Of a stretch of DNA of 64,000 bases, positions 1 to 13,011 are shown one piece after another. Made by a program: the position numbers and the translations under genes. Source of the DNA: Marasmius tenuissimus (Eukaryota > Basidiomycota > Agaricomycetes > Agaricales > Marasmiaceae); NCBI GenBank assembly GCA_029532415.1, contig JAQOTA010000047.1, positions 248,001 to 312,000 of the forward strand, given 5' to 3'. Under the pieces are notes generated by a model. The model was not told the DNA's origin and ran no database searches. It saw only the letters and a list, made by a program, of their open reading frames with translations. Each line of letters opens with the position of its first letter. The first letter of the stretch is position 1.

Positions 1-3000
1 TTCCCCTTCTCCAACATTCTCACAGCCGCGATTTATCACGAATCGTCACGGCCATAGTCTCTCACTCGCGCAGCCCCCGACTCACTTGGGTGTCCACCCC
101 AATCCCAATCCGTTTGGTCCAAACGCCACTCTGGGGTCAGACGCAAACACAACTGTGGGTAGTAGTCCAAGGTTCTCACCTGCACCGGAATCGACGCGGA
201 GTGACGGGATTATTGCTCCTCAGGGTAGAGCACCGGTCGTTATGTCTTCACTGGTTCCCCCTCCACTTTCTGCCGTCCGCCGGGAAAGCAACCCCGACTT
301 CTCTCGGGGTTTCGGCTTAGATATCCCCGAAGAGGAAGAAGAAGAGGAGGAGGAGGCATTGGAAGGGCAACAAAGGCAAGATGACGCGGAAGGCGAACCG
401 AGTGGCGCGGTTCAAGAAGCTGAATTGCCTACCGTTGAGATGGACCAGGTTGATGAAGATGCTATCGGGAACCCGGAGAGTGACAAGGAGAATGATGAGA
501 ACGAGGTTGCAGATGGCTTGTTAACTGCAACCAACAGTCAGGACCATTCAAGACATGTTTCCCGTTTGTCAGCAGCGCTGTCGCTACGTTCTTTCGGTGG
601 GTTGGTTGCTGAAGGTCTGGGCGAGAGGATCAACACGCTGAGGGAAGAATCAGGTACTCCACGTCAGGATGTAGAATTGGAATCTGGAGTAGAGGAATGG
701 ACGGGTTCTGAGGATGCTGATGGCTACGCGGGTGGTAATGGATCGGAAGATGGCGATGATGATGAGGTACGTGAACCTCCTTTATTAAGGGTTCAATCGC
801 TGAAGATCTTTACAGAGTATCGGTGAATGGTCAAATCCCTCAGACGAAGAGAGGGCTCGTCAACAGCGTGCTGAACGCCGCCGCCGGGGTACCGCTGAAA
901 GCGAACAACCCAGGCGGCTACCCAAATTCCCAAGGCCGCCGGAAACCACAGCCTATCACTTCATGCACCAACAGGCTGGTGATGAAGACGAAATCATTTC
1001 CAACCCCAGTGAAGAAGGCCAACACGAGTATCTGAACGTCCATGGTCATTATCAACAACATCCTCCGTCCAGCTCTACCCGATCGCCTCGTCCACTACCT
1101 CCTTTACCTCACTCACGGGGCCCTTCAGGCCAGCTCTCGGTTCACGACCCGGCCCTCGCTCACTCAAGGCAGCCTTCTGATGTCTCCGTAGGCGCTTCCC
1201 GACCTTCACAATCAGTCTCAGCGAACTTGAACCCATTGGCGAAACCGTTCGTCTTTGGGGCCCCGGTCCCACGAGAATCCAATAATCCCAGCTGGCCCCC
1301 TCAGCCTCCGTCGATAACCCATTCTCGCATCTCTTCGATAAGTGCAAAACCACTCAATGCAGCTGCCATAGAGTTCAAACCTGGTTTCACCTTCACGTTC
1401 CCTGCTCCAGTTCCCAATTTCCCAGTGCCCGAAACGTCGTCAAGTTCTATGTTCCCGCTTGCGATGCCGGAACCAAGACCACTACCGATTCTTCCTCCGG
1501 AGGAATACGAGTCATCGCCTTTCAAGGTCCAGGGAAGAGAGAAGCGCCAACGCACTGGATCAGATGCGTCGGTGCAAGAGGGCGACAGTATGGCATCGTT
1601 TAGGTTCCCCGCCACTGGTTCTGTGGATTCCCCAATGCATGCTGCGAACATCAAGAGAGTCATTTCTCCTCTACCTCCATTGCAACTGAATCCTGCCGCA
1701 GAACCCTTCACATTCGCCGGGTTCTCAGCAGCTGCAACGCTGCCTAATATCCTCAACAACATCGGCATCAGTCACAGCCCTGAAGACGATACCCTACTTC
1801 AGGAAAGCAATAAGGAGAACGAGAAGGGCGACGACCAGGACGTTGACCAGGAAGGGTTCACTCTACCTTCCCTTGCAGTTGGAAGCGCCAAGACCAAGCG
1901 TGCTCCGATTCCTCTGGACTTCAAACATCCTGTGTCACAAAACACGGTCCCGGCTGGACTATTCAAAGCACTGGTCAACAACGGTGAAGAGAGGACGAGG
2001 AGGACTGTTCGGTCGCGGTTGAGTTCGAGGGAGATATTCGAACACATACACCGACCATCGTTGGACGACCTAGATATGCCCTCGATATCACACAAGGTCT
2101 CGAGGACCCGTCTCGTTACCGATCCTGGGAACAGTGGACCCATCTCTCCTGTGGACGATGATGTGTTTGGTCCTGCGCTTTCCCATGCCAGGAGAAGGTC
2201 GTCACTTCCGGACAACATGACCTTCTCGCAGTCGCCGTCGGACGGAATGTCGATGTCGGAATCCTCGCCTATACGTGCGCCCCCAGGAGATTTGACTACG
2301 AGGTTAGAGATGAGGAGATACGAGGATAGGTTGGAGAAGCTGCTGGATGACAGGTTTGCAGCCTTGAAGAGGGATATAGCGAGGAGCTCGCCTCAGGGAT
2401 TGACGCCCAAAGCAGAGGAGATGATCTCGGATGTAGTGTCGCTCTTCAGGAGCCAGCTAAACGAGTCCGCTGCCAGGTCTCTTGACGACAGTCAGATGGA
2501 TGCCAGAGGCGAGCTTGACTTTGAGTTGATCAGGGGTGTGCTCGAGAGAGGACATGAGAAGATGTTGGGCTTGATGAGAAAGGAGCTTGGGGATATCACA
2601 ACAACGATTGCCAACAAGTCGTTCGAAGTTGGCAACACTTCTGCTACAGGGGTTCCCGGGGCAGATGTTATCCACGCTCTGGAGAGATACAACGGCAGGA
2701 CGATCAACGCGGTCGTCGAAGCCATTTCGGAAATGTCCAACAGACTGGAGACCATCACCAGCAACGCGCCAGCGCGTCACCAGGACACGACCGTCAACGC
2801 GATTGTGTCTGCACTCAACCCGGTCCTCAGTTCACTTCAACCGGACATCGTGGATTACGATTACCTCACCACCAAACTCACTCAGGCCGTCAAGCCTCAC
2901 ATCTCCCAAATTATCGACTTGGCGTCGGACAAGCGCGAAACGGCGGGTCTCATCGTCGACAGACTGCTTCCCGTTCTTTCCAACTTGATTCCGCAGACTC

Positions 3001-5054
3001 CGCCTATCGATACAGATGCGATTGCAGTACAGCTCACGACGGAAGTACGAAGAGCAATTGCTCCCATCGACGCATTCGAGATCAAGGAGCAGGTCGCCGA
3101 TTTGGTCGTCGAACGATTAGACTCGAGGCTCGCAGTGAGGGACAAGTCCTTCAACATCGACACTGTCACCGGGAAAGTCACCGAGAACGTTTCACGTCTG
3201 GTCGAGCCTTTCGGTGACTTTGGTATCACGCTCTCGAACTTGATGGAAGGTCAAAAGTCGTTGGCTGCACAACAGTCCGACTTGTCGGCTGCGAACCACC
3301 ATGTGGCGGAAGTTGTGACCGAGCTGCCTGCTCGCCTCACGTCGATCCTGGAGGAGCTCAAGTCGGTTGAGAAAGGTGCAGGACCACGTGGAGTTACAGA
3401 CGAAGCGTTGGCCGAGTTGAAGGGAGCACTGAAAGGGGTCAGTGATGTCCAACAGTCGCTGGCTCAGAATAGCAACCAAGTCCTTCAACTCTCGCAAGAT
3501 TTGCTGTCGAAGATGGTTGTCCTCCCTGAAACTATTTCTTCGGTGACGAATACTCTCCAGACCGCGCACGCCGACTTCATGATTTCCCGAGACGTCACCA
3601 AACGCGAGATGGAAGAACTCCGGAAGACCAATACCGATTACCAAGTTCAGGTTGCGAAGGCGCGTGGTGCCCATGGCCAGGTCAGAGTCGAGAAGGATAT
3701 GCTTAACGAGAAACTGGGCATCGTCGAAGCAGATCGTGATAGGCTGAAGGCACAGGTCAAGGAGCTGCAAACCGCCAATGCTTCGAAGACTGTGGACGCA
3801 GCATCGACCAATACAAAGATCTCCGACTTGGAAGATGCGCTTTCGAAGGCCCTCGCGCGTCTTCAAGCTTCCGATGTAGCTTCTCAGGCTAGTCAAGAGC
3901 GTATCGTTCAGTTGGAGAAGGCCAACCAAGAGCTTCTGGCAGAGAAACAGGGTCTCAAGAGCAAGGTTAGTATTGTGCCAGTTAGACACTAAGATCGTCA
4001 CTGACTCGCAATCCTTGATAGGCTGACACGCTCGAGATTAAAGTCAACTTCGCTAACAGGGACAAAGAAGCTGCAGAACGTGCGACTGCCAATCTTCAGC
4101 AGCAGTATGACAATCTTGCTACGCAGCAGAGCAACTGGGATACCCTTCGGGATACTTCCGAGCAGATCCAACACCTTGCAACTCTCATTTCCCAGGCTGA
4201 CAACGACGAGTTGAAAGAGCTTAGGAGGCTCGCTGACAAGTACAAGTTCATGGAAGGAGAACATTCCGCGCTCAAAAGTCGATACAAGGAACTTGAAAGC
4301 CGGAGTTCACAGAGTGATAAGGCCGCGTCCGCCGCGAAGCAGAGTCTCACACAGGCTCAGCAACGATCGTCAGAATGGGAGAAACAGTCGAAGGAGTACG
4401 CTGCAAAGTTGGAGATCACACAGACGAATCTAGAGCAAACACAACAGATATTGTCCCAACTCGAGGCCGATCATTCATTAGTGAAGATGCAATTGGAAGA
4501 GCAGGAGGCTGACGCCAGACTGGTTAAGGTGAGATTGTTCATTACCTCGCATTTCTTCAGCATACTCAATTGATGTCGAACAGGACCGCGAGAACACTCT
4601 TCGTATTCAAGTCTCTGATCTTGAAGGCAAAGTATCGCGTCTCCAGTCCGATTTGGACAGCGCCCAAGCCAAGGCTAACAAAACGCCCAAGTTGGCACCG
4701 GCGAAACCTCACAAAGTCACCAACGGCAATAGTCATCACCCTCGATCAGACTCGAGAGCAAGCACTGTCCTCGTCAGCATCAGCCGGTCAGCCACGCCAA
4801 ACGGACGGCCTAGCAGTGATCGCAGTGCGACGCCGCCCACCTCAGTCTGGGATTCGATGCACGCGCCTCGACCCAATAGCTACTATCAGGCACCGACGCC
4901 CGTATACCCCTCAACGACTCGGTATCCCAGTAATCTTGGGTACGGTGCACCCCGTGCATCGCGCAAACCTACCGAGCCACCGAGATCTGCTCCGTCCCCA
5001 ACCCCTAGCGCAGTATCGGCAGTCACCCTAGATGAGGAAGGCTGGTATTCATAG
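1..5054 (+). CDS. Large coiled-coil protein, 5' end outside the window
   Basis: I do not recognise a named family. Frame 2 is open from the first base, so the start lies upstream. Four exons join without frame conflict: up to 766, 816-3965, 4022-4528 and 4584-5054, giving about 1,629 visible residues. The introns are 49-56 bp with GT-AG ends. The first part is rich in Ser, Pro and acidic residues, including a run of Glu near 330-355. From about 2300 onward the sequence becomes heptad-like, Leu/Glu/Lys/Gln-rich and strongly predicted to form coiled coils. The tail is a Ser/Pro/Tyr-rich disordered region ending DEEGWYS. Such an architecture suits a cytoskeletal or scaffold protein, but that is inference only. 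The next gene starts 398 bp downstream on the same strand. Confidence 0.75.
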
Positions 5055-5452
5055 TCGTGCGCACCGGAGCGAACATCTTACTCAGTTTTTGTCTATCTTG
5101 TGTCTTTTGTGTCTTGGATCCATCGTATGCTCATTGCTCATCAACCTGCATCTCTCTCCGTGCTACTTTTCCACTAGTCGCAGTTGCAAAACCATTCTAC
5201 CCACAATCGTTTTTTTCTTTCGGAATTGAATGGGCTTTTCGTGCTCCTGGCGCAGTTACTTTCTTCTGCGGTATAATAAATTTAGATCTTTCTTGCTGTC
5301 CATATACATACCCATCTTCTTTAAAAGTTTTTGTCGCATAGGAATTCCAAATATCAAAGGTCTTCAACCCTTGAAGCTTGAGAGTCCAGTATGAGCAATA
5401 CATTGCAGAGATAAAAGCGCGCCTAAGTACGTTGAACTCGAACTCTCACACT
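5055..5452. other. Intergenic region, 3' UTR plus promoter
   Basis: This 398-bp stretch separates two genes on the same strand. It is T-rich in its first half, as expected for a 3' UTR, with an ATAATAAA-like stretch near 5273. I see no gene in it. Confidence 0.5.
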
Positions 5453-6709
5453 ATGTCCTACTCCAGAAAGCGAAAACACTCTCCGCCTCCAACGACCGGA
5501 CCTTCATCCGACCCTAATCTCTTCGTCCAAGCTCACGAAGCAGACATAGTTCACGGTCCACAAGGAGAACTTGCTGCCCAATCCCTCGAAGTCAGAGGCG
5601 CAAACAACATCGGCAACGCGTTGATTCGCCTGTTCGGAGACGAGCAACAGAGCTCCAAGTTTATCAGAGACGATGAGGAGAGCCTATATGGCTTTGCAAC
5701 GGACTCAAGGACTCGTACGGACGAGATATGGGTAGATAGGTATGCATTGAACGTTAATTACTTGCTCGAACAATGTCGATGGAACACCTCCAACACACTC
5801 ATTTTCCTCCAACTAACGCTTCAGTTTTAGAAAGCCGATCACCCATGATTAAAGTCCTTTCCTCGCTCTTCTTGACCTCATCGACGTGTCCTAATGATCT
5901 CGATCTCTCCCTTTGTTCACAGGTACGACGCACGACTACTCCTAGATCGCGAAGAATTCGGTGCACTGCGACAAGTACAACAAGATACCACTAGCACCAG
6001 CATCCGGGCTTCTTCTCCAGACGGCTGGTCCGATCTTCCTTCAGACACCGAAGACACGTTCTTCTTCACTCCAGAAGAAACAGACGATTACCGGCGTGAC
6101 AAACGACGACGATTGCTTGAAGAAACGCGAGAACGGCGATTGAAGGCTAGGATGCTCGAAGACGGCGATACACCGGGAGATAATCAAGAGGAACCTTGGG
6201 GTGGAAGCGACGAGGAGGTAAGGACGCTCTTCAAATTCCATGAATACACGCCCCAACTTTTTTTACTATACTCACAGCCCGACGAAGCCCAAAAACAAAT
6301 AATGCACCGAACAGCTAAACACATCGCTACCTCCCCCAACCCATCCCAACTAGAAATGAGAATCCTAGCCAATCACGGCAATGACAAACGATTCGCATTT
6401 CTCCGGGGGAGGTGGAGTCGGGCCTGGCAAATCGAGAAGGGCAGAGCCCGGATCGAAAATGAGAAGGGAAAGAAGCCCGCTCTGTTGGGAACACTCGCCG
6501 ATTATGGTGATAGCAGTGGTGACGAGGACGACTCGATTAGAGGCGCTTCGGGGGAACCTGCTGTGGACGCATTAGCAGGCAGTGACCATGAAATTCCGCC
6601 ACCGGCGGAGCAGGTCCAATCCGAGCCAGGTGGAGGTGATGATTCGGTGGCAATGGAAGCTCGGAGAGCACGAGCTAAAGAATGGATAGCCAAACGAAGA
6701 GCTGCCTGA
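5453..6709 (+). CDS. SURP (SWAP) domain protein, probable splicing factor
   Basis: Three exons (5453-5739, 5923-6217, 6278-6709) give 337 residues. The start chosen is the ATG of MSYSRKRKHS, because the open frame upstream of it contains no conserved sequence. The N-terminal half has a DRYDARLLLD segment like the N-terminal region of Suppressor-of-White-Apricot proteins. Exon 3 encodes a SURP module: MHRTAKHIATS, followed by NDKRFAFLRG and RWSRAWQIEK, which is the usual helix, F-x-F-L and aromatic-K arrangement. The family binds SF1 and pre-mRNA in the nucleus and modulates splice-site choice. The tail is acidic and ends in a short Arg/Lys-rich stretch. The first intron (183 bp) is unusually long for this window, so an extra exon or alternative splicing there is possible. 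Confidence 0.75.
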
Positions 6710-7012
6710 CGCCCCATCTACACGCACGGCTGCCCTGTTCGTCACTAGCACAGGCTGGATAGAACACGCAAGGATTTCAGGTAGAGGCCCCATCTGCACA
6801 ACGCAGTCCCTTCCGGGCAAAGGGCTGGAACTCATCACTGCTCCGAGCTGTCTCTGCGATCAACAAGCAGCGATCCAATTATAATATACGCACATCCGTA
6901 GCACATGTAAAATAATACACCTTCACTAACGTATAGCAATGGAACCTATGTATGATGTATGAGATAGGAAAAGCAGACCAACGGCAACCAGGCCATTCCT
7001 ATTAATCCCCAT
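6710..7012. other. Convergent intergenic region
   Basis: This 303-bp segment lies between the stop codons of the SURP gene and the oppositely oriented oxysterol-binding gene. It is A/T-rich around 6880-6960, consistent with two facing 3' UTRs. No gene is visible. Confidence 0.5.
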
Positions 7013-8977
7013 CTAACCTTTCGAAGCCGGTGCCGGGGCTGGGGGCGCAGATGTCGTTGTAGTCGTAGAGGACGCAGACCAAATCCACTCTCGGACAGTC
7101 TTCGTCGCTTCCTCTGGATCCGTAGGAATCCTAGGTCAGATATTCGTCGTCAGATCCACAAAGGGGGGGAAAAGAGAAGAGGCAACACTCACTTCAACTT
7201 GGGCTCCCACCTTCCATCTCTCAACTCGAAGAATCTCGGGACGTGTTTCTTCCCACTCTCTTCCATCTTCCGACGCTGCTCACGCTGTGCATCCTCGACA
7301 GCCGACTTGGCCTCCGTTGCCGCTTCCATATCTTTCGTGGCTATAGCCTGGGTAAGTTTGAGCCAGAGTCTATAGAAAGGAAATGTATCAGCAACAAGTA
7401 TCAAACGAACCGCAGTGCAAAGCGCAGCAGTATGAATCGACAATGAATGTGCGTCCATCCAGGGACGTCGGAACGCCTCGCAGCAGGAACAAATAAACGC
7501 GCAGCAGAGAGCATACGATACTCACCTCCGTGATTCATTTGGCTCCTGCTCTTCCTCCGGGGCAACCCACTTTGGACAAATGTTCTGCCCGTCCTTGACG
7601 GCATCAAATAGCACTCGTTTCTGGCCGGACTACGAGGAACAAGCATAGCCTAGTAAGACCCCAGAGCAGAGTAATCGAACGGTCATAACTCACCTTGTTA
7701 TTCCGATAGTCCATGATGTGACTCCACCGACCAGTGACCTCACCAACGTCCGTTGACTGGCGTTTGACCCGTCCCGCAATAGCGTTGTATGTACCAGAGA
7801 AGAAGCCCTGTATGAAGAAACAACCAAAAAGATCGATTAGTTACCATCTTGATTCGAGAAAGCCAGGAATCAGAACGTCACCTTTGTCTTAAACTCCAAA
7901 TCACAAGAGATCCCGTGCGTCTCATTCTTTGCTATACACGTATCACCCAACTCGAGAACCATCTTTCCGAATAAAATCCCTCTTGCGTACATGTTCGGCA
8001 TCGTGATCACGTATTCTGATTGAGAGGGACCAACGTGTGTAGAAGAAGGGGGGGAGGTAGACAGTTAGGAACAAATCACATGAAACAGTGAGATCGAAAC
8101 GTACCACCGTCCTCTGGCTTGCCTAGTAATGTGACCCTATTCTCCCCCTCCATCGTCGTCGAGACGCTGTTCCCAAGGAATCTTGACTTGGGCCTGAGCT
8201 CACCGAGGATCGAGACACGATTTGCGGGTGAAATGTAGAAAAAGGCGGATACTGGTGGGTGGTGGGAGACTTGTTCGGCGATGTAGAAACCTTGTGTGCC
8301 GTTCTGGTAGTCATATCGACAGCGGAAGAATTCTCCTAGGACGGGATTATATCTGAACGTTATTCGTGAGATGGTCCGACGACGTTCGAAAGGGGGCCCG
8401 AACGCACGGTTTCTTCACACCCTTGGGCTTTATATGCCAACCGGCGAGATAATACTGTAGCACTCTCAAGAATCTCTCTTCTGGATCATCGAACTCTTCA
8501 GCACTATAGAGCATTTGAATGCACTTGAGTGAGCTGATGGCCATGGTCATCGAGCAAGACAATGACGCACCCAAAAATGAGATCGGGATGGGACATAAAG
8601 TCGGTAATTCTCTCCAGCATGCTCCTCGGTTCCAGGACAAACGTCGGGAAAGTGACTCTCGAGAGATCCATTCCTACCCTGTGAGGAAAATTGAGCACAA
8701 CAACGAAACGGCCCTCAAAAATCCCCTAGGACGCACCTCAGTTGGGAGATCAAGGAGGCGATAACCGAGCCTTCGTTCTCATCTCTGTGCGAACAACGTT
8801 TGTCAACATCTGAAGAACCCATGGATGGTTGAGTGAGAGTAGAGAAATGACGGACAAGATGGAGGTATCGTCTGGCTCTGTGTCGGAAGGGGCCTTTTCC
8901 TCTTCACGAGGCGCCGCGGCCTTTGAGCCAGTGACTCCCCGGAGATGGGACCCGGCATGGCTGAATAGGCCCATCAT
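7013..8977 (-). CDS. Oxysterol-binding protein (OSBP/ORP family)
   Basis: This is a multi-exon gene on the minus strand. The family fingerprint EQVSHHPP is present at about 8255-8285, preceded by GFYIA. PYNPVLGE-like residues just upstream (about 8330-8400) form part of the sterol/phospholipid-binding barrel. The C-terminal section has the typical [14 protein letters not shown] and [15 protein letters not shown] motifs. No PH or ankyrin domain is visible, so this is a short, lipid-exchange-type ORP of the yeast Osh4-Osh7 class. These proteins move sterol, PI4P or phosphatidylserine between the ER and other membranes at contact sites. The protein ends in a Thr/Ala/Pro-rich tail. Either of two adjacent ATGs (8977 or 8974) could be the start. 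The splice junctions near 8780-8860 are uncertain, because the N-terminal frames do not join obviously. Confidence 0.85.
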
Positions 8978-9195
8978 TATTATTTACTTGGTGCTGAGCA
9001 AGTGAACGTGGCTTCAACGAGGATAGAGGCAAGCCTTGTCACCGAGGAATTCCTGTGATGGGATGGTGGTGGTCGCGAGTCAAGTCCAATTCAGTCAGGA
9101 GAGCCCGGACAACCCGAATCGGTGGGCCAACGGTTGGCGCTCAACAGCTTTACTTATGACGATGCACCACTAAATTCTATACAGTTCTACAGGTA

Positions 9196-11446
9196 TCAGA
9201 ATACAATCTTCTTGCGTGTAGTAACAGGTACGTCGTCTCTGAAGAACGCTCCATAGGCGCTGTGTTCCTTTTTCTTGATAGTCATTGGGAACTTTTGTAG
9301 CCCAGGACAGTCAAATCCGCCGTCTTTCAGCACTCTTGACAGTTCTCCTGCAAGGCCCCTCTCCTGATTTTCGCCGGTAAAGAAAGTGATTGACTTTCCG
9401 TGCTTACCACCTCGGCCTCAACAAATCCGAATGTCAGCATCATTATCCCACTCTCGAGTCAAGCTACATTACTCACCCGTTCGGCCTATGCGATGAATGT
9501 AGTCATCGATTGTCAACGGAAAAGTGTAATTGATGACCGCTTTGACGTTCGGGATATCCAGTCCTCGAGCCGCTACATCTGTAGCAACAAGAATGCTGCT
9601 CACCCCGGTCTTAAAGTCCTCCAACGCTTGAAGCCGCTGGCTCTGGTTCTTGTCACCATGCAGCGAACTCGTTGCGTAGCCCGCCCTGATCAGAGTTTGC
9701 TCTACACGAGACGCTTCTGGTTTGTAAAGCGCAAACACGATGATCCGGGATTCCTCAGAGCCCTTGCCAGTCGGTCGTTTTTGATGTCCTAGGTTACGTA
9801 GGTGGTTTAGAAGACGAGAGCTGTACAAAATAGAATGGAGAGTCAGACGGTGCCGAGGTTACGGGGTACTGATACGCACTCTTTCTGGCGGCTATCATCT
9901 AATACTTCCACCATTTGCTCTACACGGCTGTTCGCTGTGAGGTCGTCACTGCCGACGGTAACCCGGATAGGTTTATTTTGGAAGGTGCTGGCAAGTCGTC
10001 TAACGGCCTCTGGCCATGTAGCACTGACTAAGAAACAATAAAAAGGCGGTGAGCGCTCGAAACAAGGACCTCGGTCTGGGTGCCCTCCCGCGACTTACAC
10101 ATCAACGTCTGCCTTTCCTTTGCAGGTTTCGTCGCCGCAATGATCTTTCTAATGTCATTCTCGAATCCTTTGTCCAACATACGGTCGGCTTCGTCCAGAA
10201 CGAGGAAATTAACACTACCAAACCAAAACCCGTTCAATGGAATACGGGTAAACACACTCGAATAGGAAAACGTACCCGCTCAAATCGCAAACCCCTTCAC
10301 TCATCAAGTCTAATATCCTCCCGGGGGTTCCAACAATAACTCTCGTCGTTAACCCGGTCTTATTGAGGTTCTTCAACATCTTCACCTGAGGCTCCTTCGG
10401 GACACCGCCAAAAACAGCAACGCTCGCGATCCCCAACGGCTCGCCGAGACTCGTCATAGTCTCGTGTGTTTGTAAAGCCAACTCTCGAGTTGGGGCGAGC
10501 ACCAAAGTCGTCACCGTCGATGTACCACGACCAGTTGTCGATGGTGGGGACCTGACCAGTCGCGAAAGAGCGGGTATACCGAACGCAAGGGTTTTACCGC
10601 TAGAAATGTCCATACCATTAGTAAAAATAAAAATAATCGTTGTACAAACGAACAGAATAAAACTGACCTTCCTGTTTCCGCAATCCCAACAACATCCTTC
10701 CCGATCAACATAGGCGGCCACACACACGCCTGAATAGGTGAAGGTTCCTTGAAGTCGGCAGAGAACGAACGCAAACTGTCGGGTATATCCAGTTGAGAAA
10801 AGGCCAGGATCGGTGTGACTTCCTCGTCCCCCGGGGGCACGTGTATCGATACACTATTTTTCTCCAGGAATTCAGCGACCTCGGATGCCGATGGTTTTGG
10901 GAGAACTTGTTGAGAGGGACCTGCTATCGAAGTTTCCGAATCTTTCTCGTTTTTCTTCTCCTTCTTCTCCTTTTTATCCCTCTTCTCCTTCTTGTCTTTT
11001 TTCTCCCTCTTCTCTTTCTTCTCCTTGCGTTTCTCTTTCTCCTCATCAGACTTGGGCGTCTCCTCTGGGACCTGCATTTCTACGTCTTCATCCGTAGCTT
11101 TAGGTTCCTCCTTCTCCTCCGTACGCTGCTTCTTCTTCTTTTTCTTCTTCTCAGTCACTTCACAAAAAAGAGCGATATCTCAATACCACATCCATCGAAT
11201 ACCTCGACACGAAAAACTCACCATCGGGAACCTCTACTTCCTCCTGCTCCTGTTCTACCTTATCCCGTTTCCGTTTCTTATCCTTCTTCTCCTTCTTCTT
11301 CTGGGACTTGTCGATAGCGGCAGTCGTATCGTTTTTCTTCTTGTCCTTGGTCTTGGTCTCTACATTGCTTTCTACTTGGACGATCAAAAAACAATCAGAC
11401 AGCATTTCAAAAATAATATCAGACCTTTTGGTATCGACACAGTCAT
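9196..11446 (-). CDS. DBP3: DEAD-box ATP-dependent RNA helicase, DBP3 type
   Basis: The gene has several exons on the minus strand. A short first exon (MTVSIPK) splices to a Lys/Glu-rich N-terminal region with long K/E runs, typical of nucleolar helicases. The helicase core follows in order: Q-motif region [12 protein letters not shown], Walker A AETGSGKT (split by an intron), [28 protein letters not shown], and the C-terminal motifs [11 protein letters not shown] and HRIGRTGRGGKHG. It ends in a DBP3-like tail in which [12 protein letters not shown] is the recognisable part, ending KKIVF. DBP3 acts in the nucleolus in pre-rRNA cleavage at site A3 for 60S subunit maturation. Assignment to DBP3 rather than DBP2/DED1 rests on the Lys-rich N-terminus and the tail. 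Confidence 0.88.
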
Positions 11447-12379
11447 GATGGGGAAGAAAGCCGAGGGTGAACGTGAACGTCGCCTGTAGACCAGGTGTGG
11501 GGAAGTAAGCGCCCGAGGAAAATTTTGACCGGGAAATGATTGGCGCCCACGAATGCGCCAGTGGCGCGAGGTATAATGAGGTACAGTACCTACCGACTGG
11601 CATTTTGTCGGAGACAACCCTCGGGTATGAGTGTACTTGGTATATTATAGGTTGCAGGGTGTTATTTAATTCAGGCCTCATGCCTGCATGCTCTGGACGC
11701 AGTCGCGACTATCTGTACACCACGCGCGGCGCCTGAGCTGTGGTTGAGACCTGACAGCGCTCATCCGCTTGATCCGAACGAATTCTCAGCTGAGATCAAA
11801 CCAAGCACGGGTTGAGGGGTCAATCCCACTCAGAATCAACTCACCCACTACGCAACTCGATTCTGAGAGACTGGCTGCCACCTGACTGTCCGCGGGTTCT
11901 TGTACCTTTTCTCCCTTTTTTAACCCTTTCGGATGCCAAAATTATTCGGGACGCAAATGCAATACATAATCAATGAACACTGTATTCAAATTTCAAACTG
12001 CAGGAAAATACAAATGAGAAAGCACTACTATTCATGAATAATAATACTGTAGACAAGGGTATGAAAACCATCTCTTGGTACTCGTGTGCTAGCCCTATGA
12101 AGTCTGAACATCAGAACCAATTGGTTGCGCAAGCCTCTCGAAGGTGTTACTCATCTCCATGAATTTCTGTAAGTGTAACCCATGCAAAATCTGAACGGTG
12201 CGGAAGTCAGAATGCGGACATTCGTGAGGGAAAAAGGAACCTCATACCGTTGTTCTGGAGGCAGAAAAAGGTTGCAGTAACAGAGCAAAACCAGACCAGA
12301 ATTGCTAGCAGATAGACAAAGCCGAGCCAGGAGTATCAGAGCTTATGAGAGCCAGCCAACCAGATGAGATTTCAACAGA
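11447..12379. other. Gene-poor intergenic region
   Basis: This region lies upstream of DBP3 and holds its presumed promoter. Open frames here are short and lack codon or domain signal. I see no gene. The 728-bp inverted-repeat element begins at its right end. Confidence 0.5.
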
Positions 12380-12475
12380 CCATGTAAGGTCATTATAATG
12401 AGTTCTTGTCTAACAGGGCGGACACGTTATAATGTTTGGCAGGGCTTGCAAGAGCCCAGCTTCATTATAATGACC
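12380..12475 (+). repeat. Left 96-bp terminal inverted repeat
   Basis: It pairs with the reverse complement of 13012-13107 over its whole length with scattered mismatches. It contains CATTATAATG at 12391-12400 and again at 12463-12472, and CGTTATAATG between them. Confidence 0.75.
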
Positions 12476-12558
12476 ATGTGGCGGCCAAGATTTTGACATT
12501 ATAATGCGGTGCCACCTGTCAAAAAAAAAATGGAATATAAGTAGTGATGGCAGCAACA

Positions 12559-12622
12559 GGGATTGAACTTACAGCCTCTCGACTTCATTACAGTTATTGA
12601 TGGCAACAATCCAACTGAGCCA
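12559..12622 (-). promoter_or_regulatory. tRNA-like Pol III A-box/B-box pair, minus strand
   Basis: On the minus strand, TGGCTCAGTTGGA (12610-12622) matches the tRNA A-box consensus. AGTTCAATCCC (12559-12569) matches the B-box with one or two changes. The spacing is tRNA-like to SINE-like. No complete cloverleaf is apparent, so I call this a tRNA-derived internal promoter rather than a functional tRNA. Confidence 0.55.
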
Positions 12623-12679
12623 TAATACCATAATAGATCTAAATGAGGTTTAGGCTATACTACCTCAAATGATTTGACT

Positions 12680-12812
12680 GGGGGGTCTGGGGGGGGGAAC
12701 GCCCCCAGTTTAGGGGTTAGGGTTAGGGTATGGGGTGAGAGAATGATAATAGCGGGGGTCTGGGGGGGCACCCCCCAGGTTAGGGGTTAGGTTTAGGGTT
12801 GGGGCTTGGGTA
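12680..12812 (+). repeat. G-rich direct repeat with TTAGGG-like telomeric motifs
   Basis: The same unit occurs twice. Each is GGGGGTCTGGGGGGG followed by a C-rich complement that can fold back, and then TTAGGGGTTAGG-type repeats (12710-12735 and 12780-12812). The TTAGGG motif equals the usual filamentous-fungal telomere repeat, but here it is internal and imperfect. Confidence 0.6.
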
Positions 12813-12850
12813 TAACAGATGTTCATAGCAGGGGATAATATATGGTCCTA

Positions 12851-12916
12851 TGGCTCAGCTGGAAGTCTCTCTCATTACAATAGTCAGTTCTAACCAAGAC
12901 TCTTGGGTTCAATTCC
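12851..12916 (+). promoter_or_regulatory. tRNA-like Pol III A-box/B-box pair, plus strand
   Basis: TGGCTCAGCTGG (12851-12862) fits the A-box consensus exactly and GGTTCAATTCC (12906-12916) fits the B-box with one change. It faces away from the minus-strand pair at the other end of the element, giving the element a mirror-image layout. Confidence 0.6.
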
Positions 12917-13011
12917 CTCAGTTGTCATGAAGTAAGTTTTATTTATTTAATCTTGGTGCCCAGGCAGTCATTATAATGGGTCATTGCAATAGGGCTAGGC
13001 TGTTGCAAGTG

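Noticed and set aside
3192..4001. 269-codon minus-strand frame opposite the coiled-coil gene
   Set aside because: Leu/Arg-rich antisense of a coiled-coil coding region. The plus-strand exons join cleanly across it.
12680..12812. True telomere or chromosome end
   Set aside because: The TTAGGG-like tracts are short, imperfect and internal, with ordinary genes on both sides.
12845..12935. Functional tRNA gene
   Set aside because: Good A- and B-box matches, but no acceptor stem or convincing anticodon arm could be drawn.
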